Source of the DNA: JACNKJ01 sp964440095
GTDB lineage: Bacteria; Krumholzibacteriota; Krumholzibacteriia; JACNKJ01
NCBI GenBank assembly: GCA_964440095.1
Contig: CAYTPZ010000041.1
Span: 1-16,787 of the forward strand
Direction: 5' to 3'
Length of the DNA stretch: 16,787 bases
Part shown: positions 6,978-14,585 of the stretch, piece by piece
How positions within the stretch are numbered: position 1 is the stretch's first letter
Layout: each line of letters begins with the position of its first letter
Notes under the pieces: model-generated
The model's input: the letters and a program-made list of their open reading frames with translations, nothing else
Databases searched by the model: none
What the model was told of the DNA's origin: nothing
Position numbers and translations under genes: made by a program

Positions 6978-7796
6978 CTAGTCCACCAAGTCTTCTTCGA
7001 TGCGATCGATGACCCAGTTCACAACCTTTTCACTTCGCAATAGATTTGCGCCCCAGTTCCAATCGGGATGTGTGAGGTTTCCCACGCGGGCGGTCACCGA
7101 CACAGAGTCGCCGCAGAGTTCCACAAAGTGCAGCACGCTGGAAGTGGCAATGAGGCCGTCGTTGGGAAGACCCTCCCAGAAGGCTCCCGACCCTCGCGAG
7201 CGGTAATGATTGCCGGCCACCACGAACCACTCCACGCCAGGGTCCGGCGGATTGGCGGCATTGAATTCGTCGATGCCCGAAGGCGTGCACCAGCCCGATA
7301 GGTTCACCCCGTGAAAGACGCGAACTCCGCCGTTGGGTGTGCCGAGCAAGAATACCTGCCGCGTCGCACCCGGATGACGAGTTACGAATCGCCTCGCCGC
7401 GAGCCCCCCCATGCTGTGTGCCACGATGTGAAGGTTCTTCATGGGAATATTGTTGGAGTCCAGGAAGGTTTCAATCTCGTCAACCACCGTGTCGTTGTTT
7501 TCGTCAAGCCCACCCATGGTGCGGCTCAGTCCCGTAACGATATAGACCTCGCAATGGGTGGGTAGGCGCTGTGTGGCCGCAGGGTAGTAGTGGCTGAAGT
7601 CCTTCACCAGGCCCTGCCATCCGTGAATGAGTAAAACCCGGTGGATGGTTTGGGACGGGGCCGGCCTTTCGGGATTGTATCCCGGCGGCATTTGATTGCT
7701 CTTCCAGGGCAGGCAGGCGATGAAGGCAGCTGCGGCCACAAGCACGACAAGAATAGCCGCCCATCGTCCACGGATTGATCGAATTCGCTGGCCCAT
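6978..7796 (-). CDS. Membrane-anchored or exported lipase-like alpha/beta hydrolase
   Basis: I chose ATG at 7796 (272 residues) because GAGGGG sits six bases upstream and an N-terminal hydrophobic segment (ILVVLVAAAAFIACLP, residues 15-30) then falls at the right place. A longer frame upstream lacks a ribosome site. Cys28 after FIA is a weak lipobox candidate. Catalytic features are all present: the LLIHGW oxyanion segment (55-60), Ser128 in AHSMGG, Asp213 in PNDGLIATSS and His243 in NLTHPDW. The pattern resembles triacylglycerol lipase/PGAP1-type esterases acting in the envelope. The substrate is unknown. It is divergent from a second hydrolase-like lipoprotein gene, with 122 bp between them. 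Confidence 0.8.
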   Translation of the reverse strand: MGQRIRSIRGRWAAILVVLVAAAAFIACLPWKSNQMPPGYNPERPAPSQTIHRVLLIHGWQGLVKDFSHYYPAATQRLPTHCEVYIVTGLSRTMGGLDENNDTVVDEIETFLDSNNIPMKNLHIVAHSMGGLAARRFVTRHPGATRQVFLLGTPNGGVRVFHGVNLSGWCTPSGIDEFNAANPPDPGVEWFVVAGNHYRSRGSGAFWEGLPNDGLIATSSVLHFVELCGDSVSVTARVGNLTHPDWNWGANLLRSEKVVNWVIDRIEEDLVD

Positions 7797-7883
7797 CACA
7801 GCCCCTCTGTGGATTTCTGCCTCCACCAAGATTTGTAGCAAAGGTCCCGATGGAATGGAAGGGCGATACATCGCGGACGATGT

Positions 7884-7912
7884 TTGACTTACCGGGTCGT
7901 GTCGAAGATATT
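7884..7912 (+). promoter_or_regulatory. Sigma70-type promoter abutting the ATG of the lipoprotein gene
   Basis: TTGACT (7884-7889) and GATATT (7907-7912) are separated by 17 bases. Transcription would begin about seven bases after the -10, at or next to the ATG at 7919. No Shine-Dalgarno sequence precedes that ATG, which agrees with a leaderless message. Confidence 0.5.
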
Positions 7913-7918
7913 CCACCC

Positions 7919-9448
7919 ATGCGCAAAATCACCACCCTTATGGCACTGTTGTTCTTGGCGGGTTGCGGTTCGATTACCGATCCCGTGGAAGATTCCTTCC
8001 AAACCCTGTATTGGGCCATCGAGGAAGGCGGAGTGCTGCGCGGTGTGGCCTCTCGCCATGATGCATGGTGTGCATGCGGCAATAAGAGCTTCATCACTCA
8101 GTGGACAACTCCCCGCGAGCATTATGTTCAATCCTGCAGCATCGAGTATCGGCGACAATCGGGAATTCTGGCTCATTACGATTGGACCTTGAACAACCAG
8201 GCAACATTCGGCAACAGCAATGGCTTGCGCGGGCGGATCGCGCCCGAAGCGGGTGGCGACTATGCCTGGCTTGCCACGGGATGGGGAGATCTCGATTTGC
8301 GTCGCCACCATACGCCCGCCGCCCATCCGGCCATTCCCCTTGATCCGCGCTCGCCTTTTTCATTCGAGCTTCTGGCCGCCGCCTGGGATGGTGCCGACCG
8401 TCCCGACATTCTCGACTTGAGCATTGTGCTCATTGGGGATCCGCGCCAAATCAATGATCCCGTGGATGCGCGCCTTTATTTTGAAGGTCCTCTGGACGCC
8501 GGTGGTTTTCCCGTACTGGCCTTCCACCTGACCGCCGATGACGCCACGCTGCACTTCAAGGTTTTCAGTAATGAGTTTCCCGTGCTTTGGGTAAGCCTCG
8601 CCTGGGGATATGCCATGCAGTATCTGGGCGAAAGCGATTTGAACATCGAGGCCTTTTCGCCCACTCACCCCGATGTTACCGGATACTCGAAAGAGGCCGT
8701 CCAATTTCAGGGAACGGTCGGACCGCTGAAAGGAAGCCTGTACTTGCCAGATGGCGCGGCGCCCTTCCCCGGTGTTTTGGCACTTTCGGGCAATGGTCTG
8801 GTGGACCGCAACCAAGGCGCCTTGCTCAGTTCGCTTTCCCATGAACTGGCCCAGGCCGGCTACGCGGTTTTGATCTACGACAAGCCGGGAGTTGGAGAAT
8901 CCCAAGGGGAGCTTGCCGCGCTGGGGCTCGATGCTCGCCAGCAAAATCTGATGGCCGCGGTGGACTTCCTGTCGGTAAATGAATATGTGGACACTGAAAA
9001 ACTAACGCTGTTGGGTTATGGAGAAGGGGGCGCTTTGGCCTTGGATGGTGCTCTAGGGCTTGAGGCCGCGGCGGTGGTCGCCTTGTCGCCATGGATGAAT
9101 CGCCCCGAGAACTTGGCCCACATTCCCGAGGCCGTCGATGGCCCCTTCACGCTGATGGATCTCACATGCTACGGCGGCAAGCATTTGGACCGCGCAAGTT
9201 TCGACCCTGCAGTCTATCTTCCGGCCCTGAGCATGCCGACCCTGCTTTGCGCCGCCACCGGGGATCTGCGCAACTCGTCCTTGGATGTGCAAGATCAAAT
9301 CGATTTGATTTTGCAGGGAAATGTGGATCTGGACTTCTACGAGTACGAATCCATGAGCGCGGCCTACAATTATAGTACGCCCGAATCACCGGTGGACGCA
9401 CAGGTCGCCAGCGAGATCATTGCCTGGCTGGCAGCGAAGTTGCCCTAG
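7919..9448 (+). CDS. Lipoprotein with alpha/beta-hydrolase domain lacking the catalytic serine
   Basis: The ATG at 7919 gives a 509-residue lipoprotein with a clear lipobox (LFLAGC, Cys16). The longer open frame upstream has no signal and is discarded. Residues about 20-260 are an unassigned, mostly beta-type domain that includes CAC (51-53) and Cys73. Residues about 262-509 follow the S33/dienelactone-hydrolase pattern: GSLYLPDGAAPFPGVLALSGNG, then YDKPGVGESQGE, then LTLLGYGEGGALAL, then MPTLLCAATGDLRN. The nucleophile elbow normally reads GxSxGG, but here it is G-Y-G-E-G-G with Gly368 (codon GGA) in place of serine. The acid Asp449 remains. The region where the histidine should be reads MSAAYNYS (478-485), with no histidine. 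The protein is therefore probably a non-catalytic binding or scaffold lipoprotein. It overlaps the end of convergent xseB by 4 nt. Confidence 0.85.
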   Translation: MRKITTLMALLFLAGCGSITDPVEDSFQTLYWAIEEGGVLRGVASRHDAWCACGNKSFITQWTTPREHYVQSCSIEYRRQSGILAHYDWTLNNQATFGNSNGLRGRIAPEAGGDYAWLATGWGDLDLRRHHTPAAHPAIPLDPRSPFSFELLAAAWDGADRPDILDLSIVLIGDPRQINDPVDARLYFEGPLDAGGFPVLAFHLTADDATLHFKVFSNEFPVLWVSLAWGYAMQYLGESDLNIEAFSPTHPDVTGYSKEAVQFQGTVGPLKGSLYLPDGAAPFPGVLALSGNGLVDRNQGALLSSLSHELAQAGYAVLIYDKPGVGESQGELAALGLDARQQNLMAAVDFLSVNEYVDTEKLTLLGYGEGGALALDGALGLEAAAVVALSPWMNRPENLAHIPEAVDGPFTLMDLTCYGGKHLDRASFDPAVYLPALSMPTLLCAATGDLRNSSLDVQDQIDLILQGNVDLDFYEYESMSAAYNYSTPESPVDAQVASEIIAWLAAKLP

Positions 9449-9675
9449 TCTTCGTCGGAGGCCGGCAACTCTTCGAGCACCTTGCTTACCTCAACTTCAG
9501 CAGCCTGGATCTTCTCGCGGCAGTGCTTCACCAACTCACTGGCCCGCTTAACGCGCTCGGCCAGGGAATCCAAGTCGCTCTCCTCCGCCTCCAGCTCTTC
9601 AAGAATGGCGTCCAGGTCGGCAATGGCCTCTTCATAGGTCAACTCGGCCGCAGCCTTCTTCTTTTTTACGCTCAT
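9445..9675 (-). CDS. xseB: Exodeoxyribonuclease VII small subunit
   Basis: This acidic 76-residue helical protein is the usual size for XseB. It shows the family pattern LTYEEAIADLDAILEELE, followed by a spaced helix ending in CREKIQAAEVEVSKVLEEL. Several XseB chains bind XseA to form exonuclease VII, which degrades single-stranded DNA to acid-soluble oligonucleotides. It starts at 9675 inside the end of xseA (ATGA overlap), so the two are translationally coupled. It is basic at the very N-terminus (SVKKKK). Its 3' end overlaps the convergent lipoprotein gene by 4 nt. Confidence 0.92.
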   Translation of the reverse strand: MSVKKKKAAAELTYEEAIADLDAILEELEAEESDLDSLAERVKRASELVKHCREKIQAAEVEVSKVLEELPASDED

Positions 9676-11117
9676 GATTCGTCCTCTATTTTCGTCTTGA
9701 TCGTTTCACTTTCGATTCGACCCTCGGCGAGCTGTGTTTTTAGAATCGCGCCCGGTTTGGCATCTCGCGCCGAACGCAGAGCCTTACCTCCCGGGCCGTA
9801 GGTGATGGAAAATCCCCGCTCCAAAACACAAACAGGATCCAACAGCTTCAGCCTCTCCTCGCGATGGGCGACACTTCGCGTAAGCTCGTTAAACTTTCGA
9901 GCGGAGTTTCGATGAAGTGCTTGGCGCCGATCATCAAGGGTTTTCCCGCGACGACCTAAGTCTCCCAAAATCCGTCGCGGCGCAATGCGAGCTTGCCGGG
10001 CATGCAGGTGCAGGTTGGCTCTCTCCAGGGAGCCACGTGAAAGCCGCGGCAGCAAGGCGCTTCGACGAGACAGACCTTCCCTGAGGCGAGACAGTCCGCG
10101 CTCCACTAAGCGCTGGAATCGGTGACCGCGGTCATCCAGTTCCGCGCGTTCTTCCCGCAGCAGGCCTTCAGCCAAAAGCCGAATTTCACGACCGCGCTCA
10201 GTGATATCGTTCAGATAGCTTTCCACGCGCTCGGTCAGAAACTGCGCCGTGGCAGTGGGTGTCTTGAATGCGCGATGGGATAGCTCGTCGGCCACACTTC
10301 TGTCGATCTCATGGCCGATGCCCGTTAGCACCGGTAGCGGGCTGGAGGCAATGGCCCGGGCGATGGCCTCGCTGTCAAAGGCGGCCAGGTCGCTGCGACT
10401 TCCGCCCCCCCGAATCAGCACGATGACGTCCAAGCTTTTCGCCCGGCGACCGAACTCTTTCAAGGCAGCCGGCACTGTAGTTTCAGCTTCGGCACCCTGC
10501 ACTCGCGCATCCAGTGTGTAAATCTTGAAGGCCAGCCCGTATAGGCCCAGCTCTTTGGTGAAGTCGTGGTAGGCGGCACTCTCCACGCTGGTTACCAAGC
10601 CCACCCGAAGGGGCACGAGGGGAAGGGGAAGGCTTCGGTTCTTTTCCAAAAGCCCCTCGGCCGCCAATTTTCGCAGCAAGCGTTCACGGTCCAGCTTCTG
10701 TGCTCCGAGGCTGGCCTCCACGTCGATATCTTCGACTATCAGGGAAAGCCGCCCGCTTCGCACATAGAGGTCGGGGCTCACCTGGAAATACACCTGCATG
10801 TCGTCCAGATCTCCGCCCAACTCCCGGATGGCCGATTCGAGCTTACCCCTGACCCCCCGCCACATGATCAGGTTCACCACGGCCTCGGCCTGGGCCGCCT
10901 CGGCGCTTTCCCGCTCCTGCAACTCGAAATAGACGTGCCCACCGCGGGAATAGCTGCGCGCGAAACCCGAGACGAAGCCCTGAATGCGAAAACTTCCAAA
11001 GACCCCCTTCACCAAGGATTTCACCCGCTCATTGAACTGGGTAACCGTCCAGGCTGAGGGCTCGGGGGCTTCGGATTCCGGATCTCGGGAACTGAAAAGG
11101 TCGACCTGTTCGCTCAT
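9672..11117 (-). CDS. xseA: Exodeoxyribonuclease VII large subunit
   Basis: I chose ATG at 11117 (481 residues, MSEQVDLF) because GGAGG lies four bases upstream. An in-frame start 27 nt earlier has no ribosome site. Residues about 25-120 form the N-terminal OB-fold, which binds single-stranded DNA (FRIQGFVSGFARSYSRGGHVYFELQ). The catalytic domain shows VGLVTSVESAAYHDF, VIVLIRGGGSRSDLAAFDSEA and TGIGHEIDRSVADELSHRAFKTPTATAQF, all typical XseA blocks. A long charged helical region follows. The end, LERGFSITYGPGGKALRSA, is the conserved C-terminal strand block. It is in one operon with xseB and divergent from gpmI. Its TGA stop within the ATGA overlap is good evidence that TGA is normally a stop in this organism. 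Confidence 0.95.
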   Translation of the reverse strand: MSEQVDLFSSRDPESEAPEPSAWTVTQFNERVKSLVKGVFGSFRIQGFVSGFARSYSRGGHVYFELQERESAEAAQAEAVVNLIMWRGVRGKLESAIRELGGDLDDMQVYFQVSPDLYVRSGRLSLIVEDIDVEASLGAQKLDRERLLRKLAAEGLLEKNRSLPLPLVPLRVGLVTSVESAAYHDFTKELGLYGLAFKIYTLDARVQGAEAETTVPAALKEFGRRAKSLDVIVLIRGGGSRSDLAAFDSEAIARAIASSPLPVLTGIGHEIDRSVADELSHRAFKTPTATAQFLTERVESYLNDITERGREIRLLAEGLLREERAELDDRGHRFQRLVERGLSRLREGLSRRSALLPRLSRGSLERANLHLHARQARIAPRRILGDLGRRGKTLDDRRQALHRNSARKFNELTRSVAHREERLKLLDPVCVLERGFSITYGPGGKALRSARDAKPGAILKTQLAEGRIESETIKTKIEDES

Positions 11118-11171
11118 TGTACCTCCGAAGCCAAGCTGGAACATGGAGGAGGCCCTGTCAAGACAGCGCGC

Positions 11172-11200
11172 TTGCCGACCCCATCAACGACACCTATACT
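11172..11200 (+). promoter_or_regulatory. Promoter of gpmI
   Basis: TTGCCG (11172-11177) and TATACT (11195-11200) are 17 bases apart. The predicted start near 11207 leaves a 25-base leader before the ATG at 11232. This supports that start over earlier in-frame codons. Confidence 0.55.
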
Positions 11201-11231
11201 AGCGCTCTCACCCCGAGCCCTGGATGGCCCT

Positions 11232-12776
11232 ATGAGCTCTCTTCCCCGCCCCGCCACACTTCTAATCTTAGATGGCTGGAATCTCGGCAATAGTACAGAT
11301 ACGAATGCTATTCATTTAGCCAAGACACCATATCTTGACAAAATTATGAGAAATCACCCGTGGACCTGGATCGCCTCCAGCGGCCGGGATGTGGGTCTAC
11401 CCGATGGCCAAATGGGCAATTCCGAGGTGGGGCACTTGAATCTGGGCGCCGGACGCATCGTGGACCAAGACATTACGCGCATCGACAAGTCTATAGAGGG
11501 TGGTGAGTTAGGGCGAAATAAGACTTGGGTGGAGCTGGTGAACTCCGTATCGGAAACCGGAGGCACCCTTCACCTTCTCGGCCTGGTCTCCAATGGGGGC
11601 GTCCACAGCTCGCTCATGCACCTAGAAGCCCTGATTAGAAGGGCTTCCGGCCGTCGGCCTGTACGCCTGCACGCATTTTTGGACGGCCGAGACACTCCGC
11701 CCAAGGCCGGCGCAGGCTTCCTGCGCCAGATCCAGGGCTGGGCCGAAGAGATCAACACCGCCGGCGGCGACTTCGCCGTGGCCTCCATCGGCGGCAGGTA
11801 CTGGGGGATGGACCGTGACCGCCGCTGGGATCGAGTCGAAAAGCATTGGCGCACAATGGTTTTGGGCAAGGGGCCCAAGGGCCAGGATCCGATCCAGGCT
11901 ATCGAATCGTCCTATTCGGAAGGGGTCACCGACGAGTTCATTCGACCGATCACCATGGTCGACGAGGATGGAAAGCCTCTTGGAAAGATCCGAGAGGGCG
12001 ACAGCGTCTTCTTTTTCAACTTCCGCGCCGACCGGGCTCGTCAACTGACACGAGCTCTTACCGACGCCTACTTCGATGGATTCAGACGCGATTACTTTCC
12101 CCGCATTCGATTCGCGACCATGACCCAGTATCACAAGGATTTCGAAATCCCCATCGCCTTTCCTCCGAGACCCCTAGAAGGTATTTTCGCCGATGTGCTT
12201 GCCAAACAAGGACTTAAGAATCTGCGTTTGGCCGAAACCGAGAAATATGCCCACGTGACCTTTTTCTTCAACGGAGGCGTTGAGGAGCCCTGGCCCGGCG
12301 AGAATAGAATTCTCGTGCCCTCACCTCAAGTGGCCACCTACGACCTGCAACCGGAAATGAGCCTGCCCCAGGTCACCCAGCACTACCTCGAACAGTCAGA
12401 AAACGGCGGATACGACGCCCACGTTGTCAATTTCGCCAATTGCGACATGGTTGGACATACCGGCGTTCTGAGTGCTGCAGTCAAGGCTGTTGAGGCGGTG
12501 GATTCAGCGGTTGGGCAGGTGACCGAGGCGGCCTTGGACCGAGGCGGATTCCTGATCATCACCGCGGACCACGGCAATGCCGAGCAGATGTGGGACCCGG
12601 AAACCCAGGGCCCACACACCCAGCACACCACCACTCCCGTGCCCATGATTCTAGTGGATCCTCAATGGAATGGTCGGCTTTGCGAGGGGCGCCTTTCGGA
12701 TGTGGTGCCCACACTACTGGCTCACGCCGGCCTGAAGGCCCACTCTCTCATGACAGGGAAAGATCTGAGATTATAG
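11232..12776 (+). CDS. gpmI: 2,3-bisphosphoglycerate-independent phosphoglycerate mutase
   Basis: This 514-residue cytoplasmic glycolytic enzyme interconverts 3- and 2-phosphoglycerate using two Mn ions. It belongs to the alkaline-phosphatase superfamily. The first metal site begins at Asp14 in LLILDGW, and the nucleophile is Ser64 in GQMGNSEVGHLNLGAGR. Later blocks include HAFLDGRDTPPKAG, FNFRADRARQLTRAL, YAHVTFFFNGGVEEP and the metal ligands in ITADHGNAEQM plus GPHTQHTTTPVP. The usual GWG after the first Asp is GWN here, which is a minor variation. The start at 11232 is chosen from family length and the promoter at 11172-11200. The ribosome site is poor (GGATGG). The gene ends in TAG. Confidence 0.95.
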   Translation: MSSLPRPATLLILDGWNLGNSTDTNAIHLAKTPYLDKIMRNHPWTWIASSGRDVGLPDGQMGNSEVGHLNLGAGRIVDQDITRIDKSIEGGELGRNKTWVELVNSVSETGGTLHLLGLVSNGGVHSSLMHLEALIRRASGRRPVRLHAFLDGRDTPPKAGAGFLRQIQGWAEEINTAGGDFAVASIGGRYWGMDRDRRWDRVEKHWRTMVLGKGPKGQDPIQAIESSYSEGVTDEFIRPITMVDEDGKPLGKIREGDSVFFFNFRADRARQLTRALTDAYFDGFRRDYFPRIRFATMTQYHKDFEIPIAFPPRPLEGIFADVLAKQGLKNLRLAETEKYAHVTFFFNGGVEEPWPGENRILVPSPQVATYDLQPEMSLPQVTQHYLEQSENGGYDAHVVNFANCDMVGHTGVLSAAVKAVEAVDSAVGQVTEAALDRGGFLIITADHGNAEQMWDPETQGPHTQHTTTPVPMILVDPQWNGRLCEGRLSDVVPTLLAHAGLKAHSLMTGKDLRL

Positions 12777-13108
12777 GATCAAGAATCTGACCCATTCAGG
12801 TTATGTAATCCCGAATACTTTTAAGGATAAAATGCCTGGACAAAGCTCTTTTGCGACCCTAGAATCGGTGCAGAACAGCAACTAAGCGTAGCATCTGTGC
12901 AGCTTGTGTCGCGGCCCCCTTAGCCCTCTCAAAGCCACTCCTCGTATGCCAGGCGTTTGATGGTTTTTGGCCCTTCTATAGGCTGCACTCTTTTTATACA
13001 TAATCCTCTATTCTATCAATAATTTTCGATTTTCCTTGCTACTGCGCTTTAATTTACTAAAATATCGAAGTTACTAATCCATTAACGATCAACAAAGGAT
13101 GGGACCTA
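12777..13108 (+). other. 332-bp gap, no supported gene; AT-rich in its second half
   Basis: No open frame here looks coding. About 12960-13095 is clearly more AT-rich than the rest of the window and contains the promoter of the next gene. In the first half, minus-strand reading of about 12777-12800 gives AATGGGTCAGATTCTTGATC, which resembles phrases I associate with decayed insertion elements. Translated minus-strand fragments there are broken by stops. It may be a remnant, but the identification is weak. No tRNA or terminator hairpin is convincing. Confidence 0.3.
13036..13063 (+). promoter_or_regulatory. Promoter of the zinc-knuckle protein gene
   Basis: TTGCTA (13036-13041) and TAAAAT (13058-13063) are separated by 16 bases within AT-rich DNA. 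The predicted start near 13070 gives a leader of about 39 bases with AAAGGA ahead of the ATG at 13109. Confidence 0.45.
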
Positions 13109-13426
13109 ATGAGCGTCAAAGATTTAGGTAAGGCCTTCGAATCGCTGATTCAAGATGTCAGCGAGAAGACGGCGCGCATTACGATCAAAGAGATGCCGAC
13201 GCAAGAGGACCTCAAGAGTCTCGAGGACAGGATTAAGAATATCGAGGCGACGCTGGGTCACATTCTGAAGAAATCTGGTGGCAACCCCCTGCGGAAATCC
13301 AATCGCGGGCGGAAGCCGGGGCCGGTGCGCATTTGTGCTGAAGATGGGTGCAGTCGCCCCGTGGTCGCACGAGGACTTTGCAGCATGCACTACCAGCGTT
13401 GGCGGGCCGAACAGGCGGAAGAATAG
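13109..13426 (+). CDS. Small coiled-coil protein with basic linker and C-terminal zinc knuckle
   Basis: This is a 105-residue protein. Residues 1-55 are amphipathic and helical, probably a coiled coil (FESLIQDVSEK, LKSLEDRIKNIEATL). Residues about 59-74 are basic, with an AT-hook-like RGRKPGP. Residues 76-94 carry Cys76, Cys81, Cys91 and His94 (C-x4-C-x9-C-x2-H) in ICAEDGC...ARGLCSMHYQRW, a motif seen in small zinc-binding proteins and in some phage HNH-type proteins. DNA or RNA binding is likely from the basic linker plus zinc site, but the partner is unknown. It is a single-gene unit with its own promoter, the ribosome site AAAGGA and a strong terminator. Confidence 0.8.
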   Translation: MSVKDLGKAFESLIQDVSEKTARITIKEMPTQEDLKSLEDRIKNIEATLGHILKKSGGNPLRKSNRGRKPGPVRICAEDGCSRPVVARGLCSMHYQRWRAEQAEE

Positions 13427-13442
13427 CCATCCGCTTCGAATT

Positions 13443-13472
13443 GACCCGGGCATTGGCCCGGGTCTTTTTTTT
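13443..13472 (+). terminator. Strong intrinsic terminator
   Basis: A perfect nine-pair stem GACCCGGGC / GCCCGGGTC with loop ATTG is followed by eight T residues (13465-13472). It ends the zinc-knuckle transcript and insulates the next promoter. Confidence 0.93.
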
Positions 13473-13491
13473 GTCTACCCATCTCCGGGGC

Positions 13492-13519
13492 TTGACCCCC
13501 CTCTCGGGATTCCTATTAT
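13492..13519 (+). promoter_or_regulatory. Promoter of the ferredoxin gene
   Basis: TTGACC (13492-13497) and TATTAT (13514-13519) are 16 bases apart, each matching consensus at five of six positions. It is among the best sigma70-type promoters in the window. Predicted start near 13526. Confidence 0.7.
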
Positions 13520-13528
13520 GTGCGAACC

Positions 13529-13557
13529 GGCTGGCGGGTTAGGGCCCGCCTTTAGCC
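13529..13557 (+). promoter_or_regulatory. Bulged hairpin in the ferredoxin leader
   Basis: GGCT (13529-13532) pairs with AGCC (13554-13557), and GGCGGG (13533-13538) pairs with CCCGCC (13545-13550). TTT is bulged on the 3' side and the loop is TTAGGG. It fills most of the leader from just after the predicted transcription start, and could stabilise the mRNA or act in regulation. The U-run is too short for a good attenuator. Confidence 0.4.
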
Positions 13558-13581
13558 CCACATCCTTGAGAGGAATGAATC

Positions 13582-13779
13582 ATGGGAATCAAGAAGGTCT
13601 GGATTGAAGAGGGATGCACAGTTTGCAATCTCTGCGAAGATACCGCTCCTGAGGTCTTCGAAGTGACTGACGACTCCTGCTTGGTGAGGGAAGGTGTCAG
13701 CTTCAACGACCATGAGGACGAAATTCGCGAAGCCGCCGAGGGTTGCCCGGTGGAAATCATCATGATCGAGGACGAATAG
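13582..13779 (+). CDS. Small single-cluster ferredoxin
   Basis: This acidic 65-residue soluble protein has CTVCNLCEDTAPEVF (Cys12, Cys15, Cys18) and a distal GCPVEII. That is the binding pattern of monocluster [4Fe-4S] or [3Fe-4S] ferredoxins (C-x2-C-x2-C...C-P). It is a low-potential electron carrier with unknown partners. An extra Cys in DDSC lies mid-protein. The ribosome site GAGAGGAA sits before the ATG. The gene stands alone, with its own promoter, a structured leader and a terminator. Confidence 0.9.
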   Translation: MGIKKVWIEEGCTVCNLCEDTAPEVFEVTDDSCLVREGVSFNDHEDEIREAAEGCPVEIIMIEDE

Positions 13780-13800
13780 CTCCTCTCTGATAATGTCCAA

Positions 13801-13828
13801 AGGCCCGGGCCCTCGGCTCGGGCCTTTT
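13801..13828 (+). terminator. Probable intrinsic terminator after the ferredoxin gene
   Basis: AGGCCCGGG (13801-13809) pairs with CTCGGGCCT (13817-13825), nine pairs with one G-U, loop CCCTCGG. It runs into TTTT (13825-13828). The short T-run makes it moderate in strength. Confidence 0.7.
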
Positions 13829-13830
13829 CC

Positions 13831-13858
13831 TTGCGCACAAGTAGCGCCGGTCTATACT
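13831..13858 (+). promoter_or_regulatory. Promoter of the outer-membrane protein / methyltransferase unit
   Basis: TATACT (13853-13858) is a good -10 element. The -35 TTGCGC (13831-13836) is weak, with a 16-base spacer. The predicted start near 13865 lies about 30 bases before the ATG at 13897. Confidence 0.45.
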
Positions 13859-13896
13859 CGCGACACCCGGTCGCCCCGCGCGAAGAAGGAGTCATC

Positions 13897-14580
13897 ATGA
13901 GAAAGACTTTCGTTCCGCTGATTCTCGCCCTGGCAATCTTCACCATGGTCTCACCCGCTTCCGCAATCTGGAAAACGGGCTTTCATGTGGGTATCGATAA
14001 AAACGGACACGATCAAATTGACTCGGAGTTCGGTGCGGACATCGGCACGCAGGAAACCATCACGCTTTTTTCCCATGAGATCAAGGATCCCATTCTCGGT
14101 GGCGTGCACCTGATCGTGGACGCCTTCCCTTTTCTCGCTTTTGAGATGGGCCTTGAGGGAAGCTACGCCAAGTACAAGTACGTGTATCAGGTGGGTGGAC
14201 TCACACCCCTTTCCCAGGACGCAAGCTTCGGTCGGCTTTCCATTTATGCGAGTGGGAAGTTTAACTACATCACCCTGCCCATGGTGCGCCTCTACATCGG
14301 CGCCGGCGCGGGCTATCATTTGATCACCCCGCTCTTCGGAGCGGAACTGGTTGAGCAGGAACTGGAAAACCAGAGCGACTACGATCTGGATCTTGCGAAC
14401 ATGCTCAGTCGCGAAACGCACTTTGGCTACCATGTGCTGGGCGGCACCGGGCTGAGTCCCGCTTTCCTGCCCTTCGATCTGAATGTTGAAGCGCGTTACT
14501 TCATTCTTCCCCAGAACGAATTCGAAGACGTCACCAACAAGTTCATGAGCATCACTCTGGGCCTGAGCTTCGGAAGCTGA
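13897..14580 (+). CDS. Small outer-membrane beta-barrel-type protein
   Basis: I chose ATG at 13897 (227 residues), which has GAAGGAG upstream and gives a proper signal peptide (residues 1-23, ending SPASA). The open frame extending upstream overlaps the previous terminator and promoter. The mature part is beta-rich with alternating hydrophobic residues and Gly/aromatic strands, such as FLAFEMGLEGSYAKYKYVYQ, MVRLYIGAGAGYHLITPLFG, FGYHVLGGTGLSPAF and LNVEARYFILP. It ends ITLGLSFGS. This is the style of 8-stranded outer-membrane porin-like barrels. There is no cysteine. The function is not recognised. The next gene starts 5 nt downstream, so the two are probably co-transcribed. Confidence 0.78.
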   Translation: MRKTFVPLILALAIFTMVSPASAIWKTGFHVGIDKNGHDQIDSEFGADIGTQETITLFSHEIKDPILGGVHLIVDAFPFLAFEMGLEGSYAKYKYVYQVGGLTPLSQDASFGRLSIYASGKFNYITLPMVRLYIGAGAGYHLITPLFGAELVEQELENQSDYDLDLANMLSRETHFGYHVLGGTGLSPAFLPFDLNVEARYFILPQNEFEDVTNKFMSITLGLSFGS

Positions 14581-14585
14581 TTCCA

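Noticed and set aside
11133..11161. Perfect TTGACA (minus strand, 11161-11156) as promoter of xseA
   Set aside because: At 16-18 bases downstream no acceptable -10 exists (best CAGCTT), so I do not call it.
12777..13108. tRNA-Sec or another small RNA in the long gap
   Set aside because: No cloverleaf, T-loop sequence or extended variable arm could be found by eye.
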